Origin: Adineta ricciae
Taxonomy: Eukaryota > Rotifera > Eurotatoria > Adinetida > Adinetidae
Direction of reading: 5' to 3'
Length of the DNA stretch: 64,000 nt
Assembly: GCA_905250025.1 (NCBI GenBank)
Contig: CAJNOJ010000345.1
Span: forward strand, 1-64,000
Part shown: one piece after another, positions 20,292 to 32,000 of the stretch
Layout: every line of letters starts with the position of its first letter
Position numbering within the stretch: the first letter of the stretch is position 1
Notes under the pieces: model-generated
The model's database searches: none
The model's input: only the letters and a program-made list of their open reading frames with translations
Told to the model about the DNA's origin: nothing
Translations under genes and position numbers: made by a program

Positions 20292-21086
20292 ATGAATTTT
20301 ACTTACCCGTTCGATTCGTACACTCCTTCAGGTTTCGGTGCAACAAGTTTTGCGATTTTTGTATATTTATCACTGGTCGCTTGGTTCGTTCAATCATTAC
20401 ATGGAAAATGTCAACCACGTCTCCTATCGATATTCGTATTTGTCGCGCATTTAACTCTTTTTATTGAACTTGTCCTACGTGCAACTGTTCATAATGATGT
20501 TTTACATACAACAACACTTTACAAGATAAGAGCACCGTTGATTAGTGTGCCTGCTCGATTTATATTACTCGCTAACTACCATTGTTTAGTGGAATTACGT
20601 GGGCAAAAACCACATCGACCCCTCGATCGAATTATTGATGCTGTCGTTTTAGTTTTTGCACTTTCAGCTGATATACTTCTTACCATCGCAAATGAACTTT
20701 CACTTAAGCCGAATCATCTTTATCTTAGCTTTTATCTTCGTCAAGCATCAGCTATCTGCGTCCTTAGTCTCGCTCTATTTTTCTACTTAGTTTGGTATTT
20801 AGCTGTTCCACATGTTCGTCGTCTTTATGTTCTACCTCTATTGGCGATTTCAAGTGCTTGTGTGTTGATCGAAGCAGTTTATATTCTCTTGACTTCGATA
20901 CCGTTTCTGTTCAACGTTCTTTCTCAAAAGGAATTATGGTTCTATGTCGGACATTTGGTTCCACTTGCTGTTGCCCTTTGTTCCTGGTCGATTTATCATC
21001 CGTGGAGATTATTACCACCACTTGAACGAGATATTCCTCATGATTCAGCAGGCAAAGAGCTGCTTCCACGACCATCATTAATCTAA
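20292..21086 (+). CDS. seven-helix membrane protein, RTA1-like, third of three (copy 1)
   Basis: 264 aa from ATG 20292 (MNFTYPFDSY). In copy 2 an earlier ATG (42315) is in frame, but here that codon is GTG, so the downstream ATG is the common start. Same seven-helix plan and motifs as the two genes upstream (YTPSGFGATSF, FIELVLRAT, VELRGQKPHR, YLRQAS, IYHPWRLLPP). Three tandem paralogs arose before the 18-kb block was duplicated, because each copy has the same three in the same order. Confidence 0.65.
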   Translation: MNFTYPFDSYTPSGFGATSFAIFVYLSLVAWFVQSLHGKCQPRLLSIFVFVAHLTLFIELVLRATVHNDVLHTTTLYKIRAPLISVPARFILLANYHCLVELRGQKPHRPLDRIIDAVVLVFALSADILLTIANELSLKPNHLYLSFYLRQASAICVLSLALFFYLVWYLAVPHVRRLYVLPLLAISSACVLIEAVYILLTSIPFLFNVLSQKELWFYVGHLVPLAVALCSWSIYHPWRLLPPLERDIPHDSAGKELLPRPSLI

Positions 21087-21306
21087 CTCGTATATGACAA
21101 TAGATCCTTTTTATCTTTTCGAAAGCGGTATAAAAAAATGGAGATAGAAAAATAATGTATTTAGCCAGCAAGGATTGCGTGTAGATTTGAAAGAGTTCAT
21201 TGTGGAATGGTTCACGTTGGATGCGAATATTTAGCTGTGTGCTGAGGATCTTTTACTGATCGACATTTGTCTCCATATCTGCATGGAATTAAATGACGTA
21301 CTGCTG

Positions 21307-24300
21307 CTACTTCGTGTTCTGAAAAAATAAACTTGAGATGAGATTTTTTGTGGAATATCTGATTTTACTTTGGAATGGAGGAATTGCTTCGCCATGGAAG
21401 TATTTTATGAGATGCTCGGCAGTTTTTCCATAACAGCTTTCTTGATTACGGCATGGTATAAGAAAATCGGGTAAACCTGTGTGTCGAAATTGAGCACGAT
21501 GCAAAGGATTCGTTCGATTAGAACAGTTTTGATCATCTGAACATTGCGGTACTCGGTGTGGTTCATGGACGAGATGAGGTTCTTTATCCTTATTTCGACA
21601 TAATTCATTGAAACGGCATCGATGAGAATATTTAGCAGTATGATCTTTGTTTTCCAACAGTAAACAATAAATCGAATCACGACAAGGCGGTAGTTTTGAA
21701 GAAGCTGTCGAGGATGGAACCGTTCTTCTTGCTGGAAGTGGTGGATTTGGTTGTGGCAGAATAATATTTGTTGACGAACAACATAGTACGGTTTTAATGC
21801 GTTGAAAGATACTTGTTGGCTCTACTTTTGGTTGTTGTATAGGGATAAGTGCGTGCGATGAAACCTTGTTCGGTCTAGATTCCTCTGGTCTTTTCTTTTG
21901 CACACTACCGGAATAGCCAACATTCGCTGCATAATCAAAGGATGCACGTCGTTGGTTCAATAGGCCAGAAGTATCGATTGTAAAATCTTTATCGGATGTT
22001 GGATGCAGTTCAGACAGTTGTTCGTGACGAATGATTAAATTACGTATGGCAACATCTTGAGAGCCCGCACTAACATGAATGTAATCTAATATGGATAAGT
22101 CCAATGTTGATTTATCGAATTGGTAATGGAGTTTTTCAGAATTGTAAATACCGTTTGGACCAGCATGTGACAATGTGGCTTCATTTGTTTGATGAGTAAT
22201 TTTTAAGCAACAAGTCACATAATCATCGGTATTGCACCCACGATAGAAGACATTTGATCTCGCTTTGAACTGAGCCTTGTATATATTATTATAATGTTGC
22301 GCAGGATCACCATCGTTCAAATACGAGTAAGTTTCATGATAGTCTTCTGTTGCTTGGGATGGTTTTTCAGCAACGTAACAAATAAGACATCGTAGTTTAC
22401 TTTGATCTTTGTCAGTCGATTGGATAATTCTATTGGATACTGTTAACATCATGTCACCATTCATGACTTGCCAATACACGTAAGTGTATTCTGGATGATT
22501 GGGTGCTTGAGAGTTATCGAGACAGTATAATCGGTATGATTGAGATACGGTGATTGGCATGACGATCTGCTCGTCAAATCTCGTTCCGGGAACAGTTATG
22601 ATGATCCCACGAGAAATTTGCGGTGCTGCCATTCGTTGTTTGATTTTCTCAATGTTTTGTTCAAGTATAAATTCCAGATAAGGCTCACGAGTCGGATCTA
22701 ATGGAACAAGCTTACCTGGTTGAATCAATTTAAGGTCAATTTTATGGTCAGTTAAAATCAACGATTCTTTAAACACTGCTCGAGCAGAATGTTGAGCTTG
22801 AGGACTTAATTCTTCAAACAAATTTTTTGGGATATAAACATTATCAATGTAATCTAAAGGGATCAATTGAGGTAGATGTCCTTCGAAAACGAAATGTGAG
22901 TCAACAGCTGTCCATTGTTTGATGATCGTGTCAAGGCTGGTATCCATTGATTTCTGGGATTTACTACTGACAGCAATGAGTTCAATGGCAGCTGCGGATT
23001 CATAGCGTGGAACAGAGCAATGTAATTTAGCACTATGAAAACAGTTGATACGTTGATTTTCGTCATTCGGATCTTTCCACCACGGACGATGTAAATAAGC
23101 TTTGCCACTATGGAAACCTGTTCCAGCATGAATGGAAAAATTCGCATCTGGATGTAACATGATCTCTTGTTTGAATGTAATAACGATATCACCGTAATAA
23201 CAACCTTGGTGCGGCCCCAATATACTAAAAACATGCTGATCTGTTCCGAGTTTCGTATCAACTTCGTATCCGATGCCCATTGGTTTCGAAGTTAATTTAA
23301 TTGATGCTTGCGCTATTTCAACAGCCCGTTCGTGTATAACCTTAATACTCGTATCATCAAGTGGCGGCTTCAATTTTCTTTCAATATTGTGAACATGAAC
23401 ATCGTGATCTGCGTCCAACGGAGGTACTTCATCGGCTCCTGTTTTGGCGAATTCTGCTACAACTATAAGCTTAATGAATTCATACACATTCTGTTTTACT
23501 TCCGGATTGCTATGTTCGAGAAAAATCCGACGTATACGACCATGTTGTAGTACAGCTTTGGCGACATTTTTGGGCTTTTTTAGCAGCTCCATGTACCGAC
23601 GACTCATAACATGGCCAAGCACAAGAATCGACTCGAAAATAAGTGGGCTACAACGGTGTGTAGGTTGTAATGCTTGTATCCAATTGCGTACTTCTCGAGA
23701 AATGGGCGCTTTTTTCCATCCTGATGCATCCATGTATGAATTCAGTTTTCGAATGATATCTCCTTGGTTGAGGGTGAAATTAATCGAAGAATTCAAATTA
23801 CTTGATGGTGCAACGGTTAAATGATTGTGATTATCGCCATGTCGAAATTTTCGTAGATGTTCAATTTCAAACCGATTGCGGCACTTGAAACCTGGAAATT
23901 TACAAAACAGACGAAAATCTCGCATGTGTGGATGAGAATATGACTCCAAATGTTGTTCATCAGTAATTCTTTGGCATGCATCTGCATCGGGACAAAGCTG
24001 ACGAGCAATATGAATCGATGTTAGGAAATGTGTGTCGTCCTTTTTCTTACATAGTCGACCGAACGCACATAAATGCGAGGAAGTAAGACAATGGTTTTCG
24101 ACATCTTGCGGCAGTTTTTCTCCTTCCTTGCGCATTATATATTTAATATACTTTTGACAACTGTATGGTGTAAATGGACAAGGAGGTCGAAACGAATGAA
24201 TTGTATTATCGGTATGATCTTTATCATGAAATTGTACACAGCAATTATCGTGAGGGCAGATCGTTCTACAATGACGGTACTTAGTACAATGATCTGCATT

Positions 24301-26841
24301 TCTTTTTAAATACTCCACGCATTTCATTCCATTACGGCAGATCGGCAAATGACGATAAGAAAATAGATGCTCTTTGTTCATACGGACACAATGGTTACCG
24401 TCTTTACAGAAATCTGGATGATCATATTCGCTGAAGTGTTTCGGATCAGTATCTTTACATTCGCCACCAAATTTACATTTGCTGTTATGTTCAAATGTAA
24501 ATCGATGTACTTCATCGTCCATTTGTTGACATGGTGACTCAATGCTCTGATGAGAACATATAGGTGGATGTGAGTATTCATTACAATGCTGAGTGTTTCT
24601 TAGATCACGACATCTCGATCCATGATGGCACGGCGTTTTGTGTAAAATACGTACATCGCTAAGTGTTAATTGTCCATCGGACGATTTATTGAGAATGCGA
24701 TACGGTCCGGAAACTCCATTGACACGCAGTATTGCTGCTGGACGGAAAACTTGATTATCTAAACACTTGTGGAATGGCGCAAAATTTCCATCCGGATTGA
24801 TTTTATTCTTAGCATTGTGATCATCGATAATAGCAAAGTAAATTGTATGGAAATAACCAGCGTATTGAGTTATGACAGATTTGAAGAGTAAAGCAATATG
24901 TTCAGGTGGATTCTTAAACGCGCCACAACCGAAAGCGGACAAAACTAAACAATCATGTCCATGTTGATAACCGATGGCGAAAATACTTTCGATCTTTTTA
25001 TGCGTATTGACGGCGAATTTGCTTTCTAGCATGTTGTTTTTATTCAGTGTGGGGTCTCGAAAAGCTGCCATAGCTACAGAACAAACGTTTGTAAGAGGTT
25101 TAGCCATGTATGCGTAGCCTTCTTCCTTTTCTCTCTGTCGAAAGACAGTTATGCCAGATGTATAAATGGCACCAAACAGCTCCATAGGATAGAAGCCGCG
25201 ATAGCCGGTCGGCTTTTTGAAACCGCCTTTTTCGTTACAATAAAGTGGTTCTGATCGATCTTTATTGGCGATTTCGAAGTCCAAACTTTGATAATAATCC
25301 GATCGACGAAACAGATTTTCTTCTTGAGCCCCATCACCTTTCCGATAACCACCGCCGGGACTAGTTGCATTCGCCATGTTCAATAACAATGGTTTATGTC
25401 CTTGTGAGGCTAATTTCTCGTAAACTATGAGACAATCCTCCATAACAACATGAACTGTTGTTGATTCATATGGAACCTTCAATTCTGTCTGCATTATCGT
25501 TTTTCCATCGAGTAATTTCGAACGATGATCATATCCAATTGTTTTCAAACGTTGTAAATTGAGTGTTACTTCTCGACCGTCGACAACATACTTCTGCTTT
25601 CGAAGAATCGCAATGGTGTTGAGCATAACGGTTACACGTAATAAATGTAAAACCCGATCATATTTCGATTGTTTACTTCTTTTCTCTTCAGCTTTGTTAA
25701 ACTGTTCGATCCAATTTTGAGCATTCCATTTATAATGAAGAATCGGATGTTGAAGATTATTCATAATGGTTGTGATATCAGGTTCAGCATCTAACATCGC
25801 TGTTTCATACCAATTTTCTGCAGTAATCTCGCATTGACTTGGATTACTATCAACTCTATGCGGTTTAATCATCATGATATCCTTATCCATCCGTACTGCA
25901 CCGATTTCTATACAACGATTGTAAGCGTTCACATCGTTGAGTTCGATGATAAGATGATTATCGACAAGAGAATGATTATGCACTTGATCTGCAAAGAGTG
26001 AATTTTGCAGAATACGATGGACATCAAAGCCATCAGGCACGGGGGAGACAATAACTCGGTAAGCTAGTTTGGCTTTTTTCGAGAGATTTCGTCCATCGAC
26101 GACGATAAAGCCTTGACTTCTCCATTTTCTTGATGCTTTTGTTGCTATAACAACTGCATTGCTTGTTTCTTTATCATACTGTATGTAAAAGGAAGTCGAG
26201 GGAAGTTTTGTTTCACCAATTTGTATTGCAACAGCATCAGCAATTTTATCAGTACTACTATTCGAAGGTAAATCTTCGAAAAAACTACAATCAGCACGTG
26301 GATACACTTGGGCACGATGATTCTTCCCTATTCTGAAATCTGGCGCGTCAGCTGCAGCTACAAGCTCATCTAGATTGCTTAAGCGCATACGAAAAATATT
26401 CGGAAATTGAGTAGATATCGGTTCACACGGATATGCCTCTGGTGTTTTGTATAATTGCATATACCGACGAGATATATCATTTTGAGAAGGGATCTTCGAT
26501 ATAGTTTGATCGACAACGATGTAAGTGTCCAAATCTAATGTATCAACAAATGAAATAGTTATATTAAGTTCTCGGTCGAACATCATAGATTGACCATTGG
26601 ATAGGAGATATCCTTGATCTTCTTTGTTATTCAGTGTAACTACTGCAACGCCAAGGTTCAAATAGCATTTTACATTCTTTAGTTTCATCCGTCCAATGTT
26701 CTCGATAGTGCTATGAACTTTGGCCTGCAGGTCATCACCAGGATAATCTATTGGGAGATCCGGTACATAAACCAGTAAGTTCTCTTTTTTGGCAAGTGGA
26801 GAAGGCTTTGCTTGAGAATCACTATCACTATCGCTTGACAT
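21307..26841 (-). CDS. giant RRM-PARG-PBZ-like protein: poly(ADP-ribose) glycohydrolase domain with zinc-finger arrays (copy 1)
   Basis: A single exon of 1844 aa, starting MSSDSDSDSQ. Residues ~20-340 hold RRM-like segments (LLVYVPDLPIDYPGDDL). Residues ~400-700 are a microbial-type PARG domain: NMANATSPGGGY (PGGG at 495-498), then GDGAQEENL with the catalytic QEE at 506-508, followed by LSAFGCGAFKNPP and FAIIDDHN. Residues ~737-1003 contain about ten C..G..C.....H...Y.H fingers of the PBZ (poly(ADP-ribose)-binding) kind, for example CKFGGECKDTDPKHFSEYDH. About four more lie at ~1720-1833. Between is an uncharacterised region (GDIVITFKQEIM, HAGTGFHSGKAYLHRPWW, FYRGCNTDD). The domains predict a nuclear or cytosolic enzyme that binds poly(ADP-ribose) with its fingers and cleaves it. 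No signal peptide. Confidence 0.8.
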   Translation of the reverse strand: MSSDSDSDSQAKPSPLAKKENLLVYVPDLPIDYPGDDLQAKVHSTIENIGRMKLKNVKCYLNLGVAVVTLNNKEDQGYLLSNGQSMMFDRELNITISFVDTLDLDTYIVVDQTISKIPSQNDISRRYMQLYKTPEAYPCEPISTQFPNIFRMRLSNLDELVAAADAPDFRIGKNHRAQVYPRADCSFFEDLPSNSSTDKIADAVAIQIGETKLPSTSFYIQYDKETSNAVVIATKASRKWRSQGFIVVDGRNLSKKAKLAYRVIVSPVPDGFDVHRILQNSLFADQVHNHSLVDNHLIIELNDVNAYNRCIEIGAVRMDKDIMMIKPHRVDSNPSQCEITAENWYETAMLDAEPDITTIMNNLQHPILHYKWNAQNWIEQFNKAEEKRSKQSKYDRVLHLLRVTVMLNTIAILRKQKYVVDGREVTLNLQRLKTIGYDHRSKLLDGKTIMQTELKVPYESTTVHVVMEDCLIVYEKLASQGHKPLLLNMANATSPGGGYRKGDGAQEENLFRRSDYYQSLDFEIANKDRSEPLYCNEKGGFKKPTGYRGFYPMELFGAIYTSGITVFRQREKEEGYAYMAKPLTNVCSVAMAAFRDPTLNKNNMLESKFAVNTHKKIESIFAIGYQHGHDCLVLSAFGCGAFKNPPEHIALLFKSVITQYAGYFHTIYFAIIDDHNAKNKINPDGNFAPFHKCLDNQVFRPAAILRVNGVSGPYRILNKSSDGQLTLSDVRILHKTPCHHGSRCRDLRNTQHCNEYSHPPICSHQSIESPCQQMDDEVHRFTFEHNSKCKFGGECKDTDPKHFSEYDHPDFCKDGNHCVRMNKEHLFSYRHLPICRNGMKCVEYLKRNADHCTKYRHCRTICPHDNCCVQFHDKDHTDNTIHSFRPPCPFTPYSCQKYIKYIMRKEGEKLPQDVENHCLTSSHLCAFGRLCKKKDDTHFLTSIHIARQLCPDADACQRITDEQHLESYSHPHMRDFRLFCKFPGFKCRNRFEIEHLRKFRHGDNHNHLTVAPSSNLNSSINFTLNQGDIIRKLNSYMDASGWKKAPISREVRNWIQALQPTHRCSPLIFESILVLGHVMSRRYMELLKKPKNVAKAVLQHGRIRRIFLEHSNPEVKQNVYEFIKLIVVAEFAKTGADEVPPLDADHDVHVHNIERKLKPPLDDTSIKVIHERAVEIAQASIKLTSKPMGIGYEVDTKLGTDQHVFSILGPHQGCYYGDIVITFKQEIMLHPDANFSIHAGTGFHSGKAYLHRPWWKDPNDENQRINCFHSAKLHCSVPRYESAAAIELIAVSSKSQKSMDTSLDTIIKQWTAVDSHFVFEGHLPQLIPLDYIDNVYIPKNLFEELSPQAQHSARAVFKESLILTDHKIDLKLIQPGKLVPLDPTREPYLEFILEQNIEKIKQRMAAPQISRGIIITVPGTRFDEQIVMPITVSQSYRLYCLDNSQAPNHPEYTYVYWQVMNGDMMLTVSNRIIQSTDKDQSKLRCLICYVAEKPSQATEDYHETYSYLNDGDPAQHYNNIYKAQFKARSNVFYRGCNTDDYVTCCLKITHQTNEATLSHAGPNGIYNSEKLHYQFDKSTLDLSILDYIHVSAGSQDVAIRNLIIRHEQLSELHPTSDKDFTIDTSGLLNQRRASFDYAANVGYSGSVQKKRPEESRPNKVSSHALIPIQQPKVEPTSIFQRIKTVLCCSSTNIILPQPNPPLPARRTVPSSTASSKLPPCRDSIYCLLLENKDHTAKYSHRCRFNELCRNKDKEPHLVHEPHRVPQCSDDQNCSNRTNPLHRAQFRHTGLPDFLIPCRNQESCYGKTAEHLIKYFHGEAIPPFQSKIRYSTKNLISSLFFQNTK

Positions 26842-28191
26842 AGTTTTTCAATATAACAAGAAAGATAAGAATAGAATTAAATACCCAATTCTTCGGAGAA
26901 ACGAGCGCTTTGATGAAAAGAATGTTTCTTTACCAAGCTCGCAATATACTGTTTCAAGTTTAGAACAGCCAAAAATCTGAGGACGGAAAGTAAAATGTGT
27001 AGTTGTTGCACATGTACTGAGAAAAAGAAACTACTCTTGGCAATTTCCAAATTCCTTCTGACGACAGTAGGAAGAAGAAGAATGAAATGATCTTGAAAAA
27101 GTAATCTCGTCAATGGTATGATGATCAACAAAATAAAATGTTAAAGAAGGTGACGAGTAGAAAAGAAAGGAAGAAACCGTATGAAGAAAAACTTTTATCT
27201 TGAAATTGTGATTTATTCGAGTGAAAACCACCAATAACATACACGTATTTTCACCCACACCCTCAAATTCAAATATCCAACAATGACCAATCAAATGACT
27301 ATCAGTTAGTCGAGACAATGATCAATTGCAAGAAGTCCGTTCCATGTCGAATCCAATCATCTTATCACTTTCATCTCGCAATTCAGTCGGATTACAAAAC
27401 ATATTTGCTCGAATGTTGCGTAGGACAATCGAAAAACTGAATTAACTGATTGACAAACAGTGTCAAGCTAAATAGATTATCGAGCGATTAGATAAAGCAA
27501 AAACAAAATCAAAGAGAGAAATCTATGACTGTTGTGTGTATCTCTATACTCCCGAATTATTTCTCTATAAAATTCTCAATCAAACAATGCGTTTGATTAG
27601 TGACAACCAACATGAACAGTTTTAGAGGAGTAAAATCCAAACGTTCGGTCATGGTCGAGAATTACGGAACAATTGCTCAGATTAAAGATAGACGACGGTC
27701 GTTTCGATCATTTACATCGTGTAGTTTGAATAGAAACAAAGCTGAACAATTAGGCAATGCTTTGATTGTCCTAAGACCGCAAAATCAAACATCATTGCGA
27801 GCCTATCTACGTATCCAAATGACGAAGTGCTCCTACGTCCTGGCCGATCTTTCGACATCGAAAAGATCGATGAAATCAAAGAAAAATATATCATGTATCT
27901 GACACTAACATCGCCGAGTGACGCTAATTAAATAAATCTCCGAGCATCAATATATAAATCTGACAATGTCATGCATTCATTTCGTTGATGATCAATGGGC
28001 GACACGGACAGGAAGAGAATGTAAACAACGTTCGTATTCTCTCGCAATTTTGTGATGTACACGTGCGATAATTATACACGTATGACAGAATGTAAAGAAA
28101 AATGGGCGGAAAAAGTTATTGATCGACAACGTCATTCATTGAAAGGTAGTTTTGCACTGGTGACGTCTTGACATCGGGAGGAAATAGACAA
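26842..28191. other. intergenic between PARG (-) and the GTYRP gene (+), copy 1
   Basis: Holds both 5' flanks. The stretch 27265-27760 is absent from copy 2. Small frames here (for example 27612-27902) are cut by that deletion in copy 2 and do not look coding. Confidence 0.5.
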
Positions 28192-28821
28192 ATGCTGGGC
28201 AATAAATCTGTTCCCTCGTCGTTTGGACATTTTACTGAAAAACTTTTTGATGAATATCCGATTTATGAAGTGAAGCTGCCAGCAACAACTATCGATGAAT
28301 ATCTTCCAACTAAACTTCCAGCCTTTGCAGCGAAATCATGGAAGAATATGAGTAAGCGCCATTTCTTTTATTCAAAACCAATCGTTTATGCTACACGATG
28401 TCAAATTAGCAATGATAGTGAACCTTTACCATCGAAATTATCCTTGAGTAACTTATTGGAAGATCTACTGTTAGAAAACACATCGAAAATTCGGTATAAT
28501 TTCGTTATAATAGGCGATGCTCTAATCTTCGCACGTGTTCCTCGTCATCGTCATATTTCCTACCATTTACTCTGTAAACACATCTCGTTAGCTAACCGTT
28601 CGACAGATGTTCGCTTTGCTGGTGAATTCTGGCGAGACGAAGAATCATATTTTCGATTAAACAACAATTCTGGTACTTATCGTCCATCGAACGGATTACT
28701 TCAGTCAACTATTAAACTTTTCAATGCGATAACTTCATTAGGATTTAAAGGCATCGACTTTCGACAAAGCGTACAATTTCCTATGCAACTCCAGTTGAGT
28801 AAGGAAATACAAACAGTGTAA
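28192..28821 (+). CDS. unknown 209-aa protein with H...SLA...AGE...NNSGTYRPS motif (copy 1)
   Basis: A single exon from ATG 28192 (MLGNKSVPSSFGHF). The C-terminal third reads H.S(L)ANRSTDVRFAGEFWRDE, then LNNNSGTYRPS, then a helix and GFKGIDF. A similar order, His-x-Leu-Ala, AGE, N.SG.Y.P, recurs at the ends of uncharacterised bacterial and eukaryotic proteins that look like effector or processing modules. I cannot give a family name. No signal peptide or membrane helix. It is conserved in copy 2 with few changes, so it is probably functional. Confidence 0.6.
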   Translation: MLGNKSVPSSFGHFTEKLFDEYPIYEVKLPATTIDEYLPTKLPAFAAKSWKNMSKRHFFYSKPIVYATRCQISNDSEPLPSKLSLSNLLEDLLLENTSKIRYNFVIIGDALIFARVPRHRHISYHLLCKHISLANRSTDVRFAGEFWRDEESYFRLNNNSGTYRPSNGLLQSTIKLFNAITSLGFKGIDFRQSVQFPMQLQLSKEIQTV

Positions 28822-29011
28822 ATTTGTGGCATGCTTGCCCTTTTTCTTATATTATTTGAATAAACATTTAATCTCGACGCTTTCACATCGAATCCGGTGA
28901 CATATTGGTTCATTGATTAAGATATGCTTTGTTTAGATAAAAGAATATGTAGGAAATTTCCAGATTGAATAGTGTAAAAATGATCACTTTTGAAGTACAA
29001 AAGGAAATTGA

Positions 29012-32000
29012 TTATGTAACGATGGTGTAACTGAGTTTAACCCCAGTTTGGGTGTCATCAGGCCAGAAATATCGTGCTTCGCGCGATCCAATATTCGATG
29101 AAAGATTTGCACTACTTGTGCGTAATGCTATACTACCAAATGTCGTTGCTATCGATGCTGTTGTGTCTTGAATTCCGATACCAATATAGGTCTTTTCAGC
29201 TACATAAATTGTATTATTCGGAAGAGTATAAGTTTGAATTAACTGTGATGTAGATATTTGAGATAAAGGAATGGAATATTGACTGCAAATCATAAATCCG
29301 CCGGATATGGGAATGATTGTATAGATCCATAGACGAGCAATGACACTAGGTAAGCGTGATCCGCGATATTGAATGGTAACTGATTGGATAAAACCGTTCA
29401 TTGGGCTTGAATCATTTAGATTGAAAAACGTACTGTTCGGCGAAAATGAATCCCCTGTTAAATTTCGATTCTGTGAGTTGACAGTAACAACTAGACAAAT
29501 AATGATTACAAGAAAAAAACGAATTTCTGCATTGATAAACGGTGTAGACTTACCTCTTCCATTCGTCACTACTTGAGCTAAAAAAAGAAAATACATCTTT
29601 AATATATGATATTTTTAATCTAACTGCGACAAACAGTGTCAGTTCTACCAAAGCTTACCTGGACAAGTTGGTCGATCATCAGATCTATTACAGCCAGCAG
29701 AACTTCCTGTTGTAAGTACAGATGTTCTCGATGAAGAATATGTTGATGGAGTAGTCGTCGATAATACAGGAAGTACTAGATTGATGCGATTGATAGTGAC
29801 TCGAGCTGGACCGGATACAATCACTGAGAATGGTCCAGTTACATCATTACTGTATGTTGTGAATATCAGAATGTATTTCCGACCACTTTGAAGATTGTAT
29901 ATGATACGAAACTGCATATTTCCTGCATCATCATCGTTGAATGCAACTAGATTTGCAGACAGATCCCATGCACTGATGTTATTAACGTACAGATATCCGA
30001 AAGCATCCACGGTACTAGTGCTAGTAAAAGTATATGTTCCGTTCGTGAATGGAGTGATTTCTAGTGCTTCGTAGTAGAATCGATCATGCCGACCGTAACG
30101 ACTGAATGTCGAACTATTGTTAGTCAATGTGCTATTGTAATTTGTCATAGATATACTAGAGACGCTTGTTGTTGATCTTGTACCTAAGAACAATATACGG
30201 TCGTCGAAATCAACAAACAATTCAATAGCATACTTGTCACTGGCAGCATTGTGCTGGTAGAAGGTAGTGCAAGTGCTAGACTGATTGACTTAAGACCAAC
30301 TTGAGCTAGACCGGAGACGATAGCAGAATACCTTCCTGTGACAGTCGGACCGTAAGTCGTACAAATCAAAATGTATCTTCTGCCGGTTACAAGAGAAGAT
30401 GTAATGAGAAACTGCATATTTCCGGCACTATCATCATTGAATGCGAGAAGATTCGCGGAGAGATCATATGCGCTGATATTATTCACATATAAATAGCCAT
30501 ACATATCAATTGAGCTGCTACTTGTAAAATTATATGTACCATTTGTAGACACAGTTATAAGCAATGCTTCGTAATAAAATCTCCCCGCTCCATCATATCG
30601 AGTAAATAGGGCACTACTATTGGTCAATGCACCAGTATAGTTCGAATAAGCTGTTGTTGATACAGTTTCCGAGCTGCCAAGGCGCAGAAAATTGACTGCT
30701 TGCGGGCCAGACACAACCACGTCTATGGCACCGGTAACATTGGCGCTATACGTTGTAATCACCAAAACATATGTTGTATTTGTTTGAAGAGATAGTGTAA
30801 ATTGAAATTGATTATTACCAGCGCTATCATCATTTTGAACAAGTAAATTTCTCTCCGGTGATGATGATAAGAAAGTACCCAAATAGAGATAGCCGTACGT
30901 ATCGACAACACTAACGCTTCGAAATCGGTAATTACCAGCGGTGGGAACAGTAATTTGAATTGCTTCATAGTAATAACTTCCATTGACACCATTGTAACGA
31001 CTAAAACGTGCACTCGATGTTGTCAATCGTGATGAATATGTTGAATTAATTCTAAAGGAGCTCGCTAAAACAAATACCATCGACATGTCTCACGAGTTCA
31101 TTAGAAAAGTATAAATTACTTATGTTTTGTGTTGTTGGTGGTGGTAGTGTAACTCCTTGAGTTGTACAATTATAAAGAATTCGAACGGCTTGAATATCCG
31201 TTAGACTTAAACTATCACGCTGACCAATTGTAACATTAGCTTGTAGTGGTTCAATTGTTGCTAAACCATTTCGAGAGAATGCTGTTGATGCATAATGCAT
31301 AACTGATTGATAATCATATTGAGTATTCAATGTTGTTACTCGACTGGTATATTTTTGAAATTGAGATTCCATACCTTTACAGAAAAACTTGATTGTATAG
31401 ATTCAGATAAACAAGTCGTACCCTTGTTGTACCTGTTTGAACATTATTGAGATTAATTCGAACATAATTGTCACGGTCCGGTCGCGATTGTTCGTGATGA
31501 AATCCTGTAAAAAAAAAGCCGAAGATACTTTTTACTTTGATTGAATATACTCTGATATCGTAGATCTACCTAACGTGTGTAATAATTCATGTAAAACTAC
31601 ACCATCAGAGAGACAACCCGGACTTTGCAAAGTAACAGTTCGATTCATTGTGACACCGGGATTCTGTCCGACCTACATCACCGTTTCGTTTTCTTTTGAA
31701 ATATCTATACAAATGTCAATATGCTTACATATGATGAACAACCTGCTCCATTTTCTATGATGATATAATACTGGTCCGATGAAATTCTCGGTCGAAACTG
31801 TACGCAACGCACTAAATTAACCGCAACCAAGAGTTCTAACTTTCTCATGACATCGACAATATACATTTCTTCTTCAAGACCTATAAAGACATATCCAATA
31901 TCGCACATTCTGTGATTATCCGATTACGTACTGTATCCTGTTACAAATTCGTACGGTACAATTCCATCTGGCCAAGTTACTGTTGAAGTGGCAGATGTTG

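Noticed and set aside
27612..27902. Plus frame of ~97 codons with basic N terminus
   Set aside because: Half of it is deleted in block copy 2, it has no motif, and it lies in the promoter interval.
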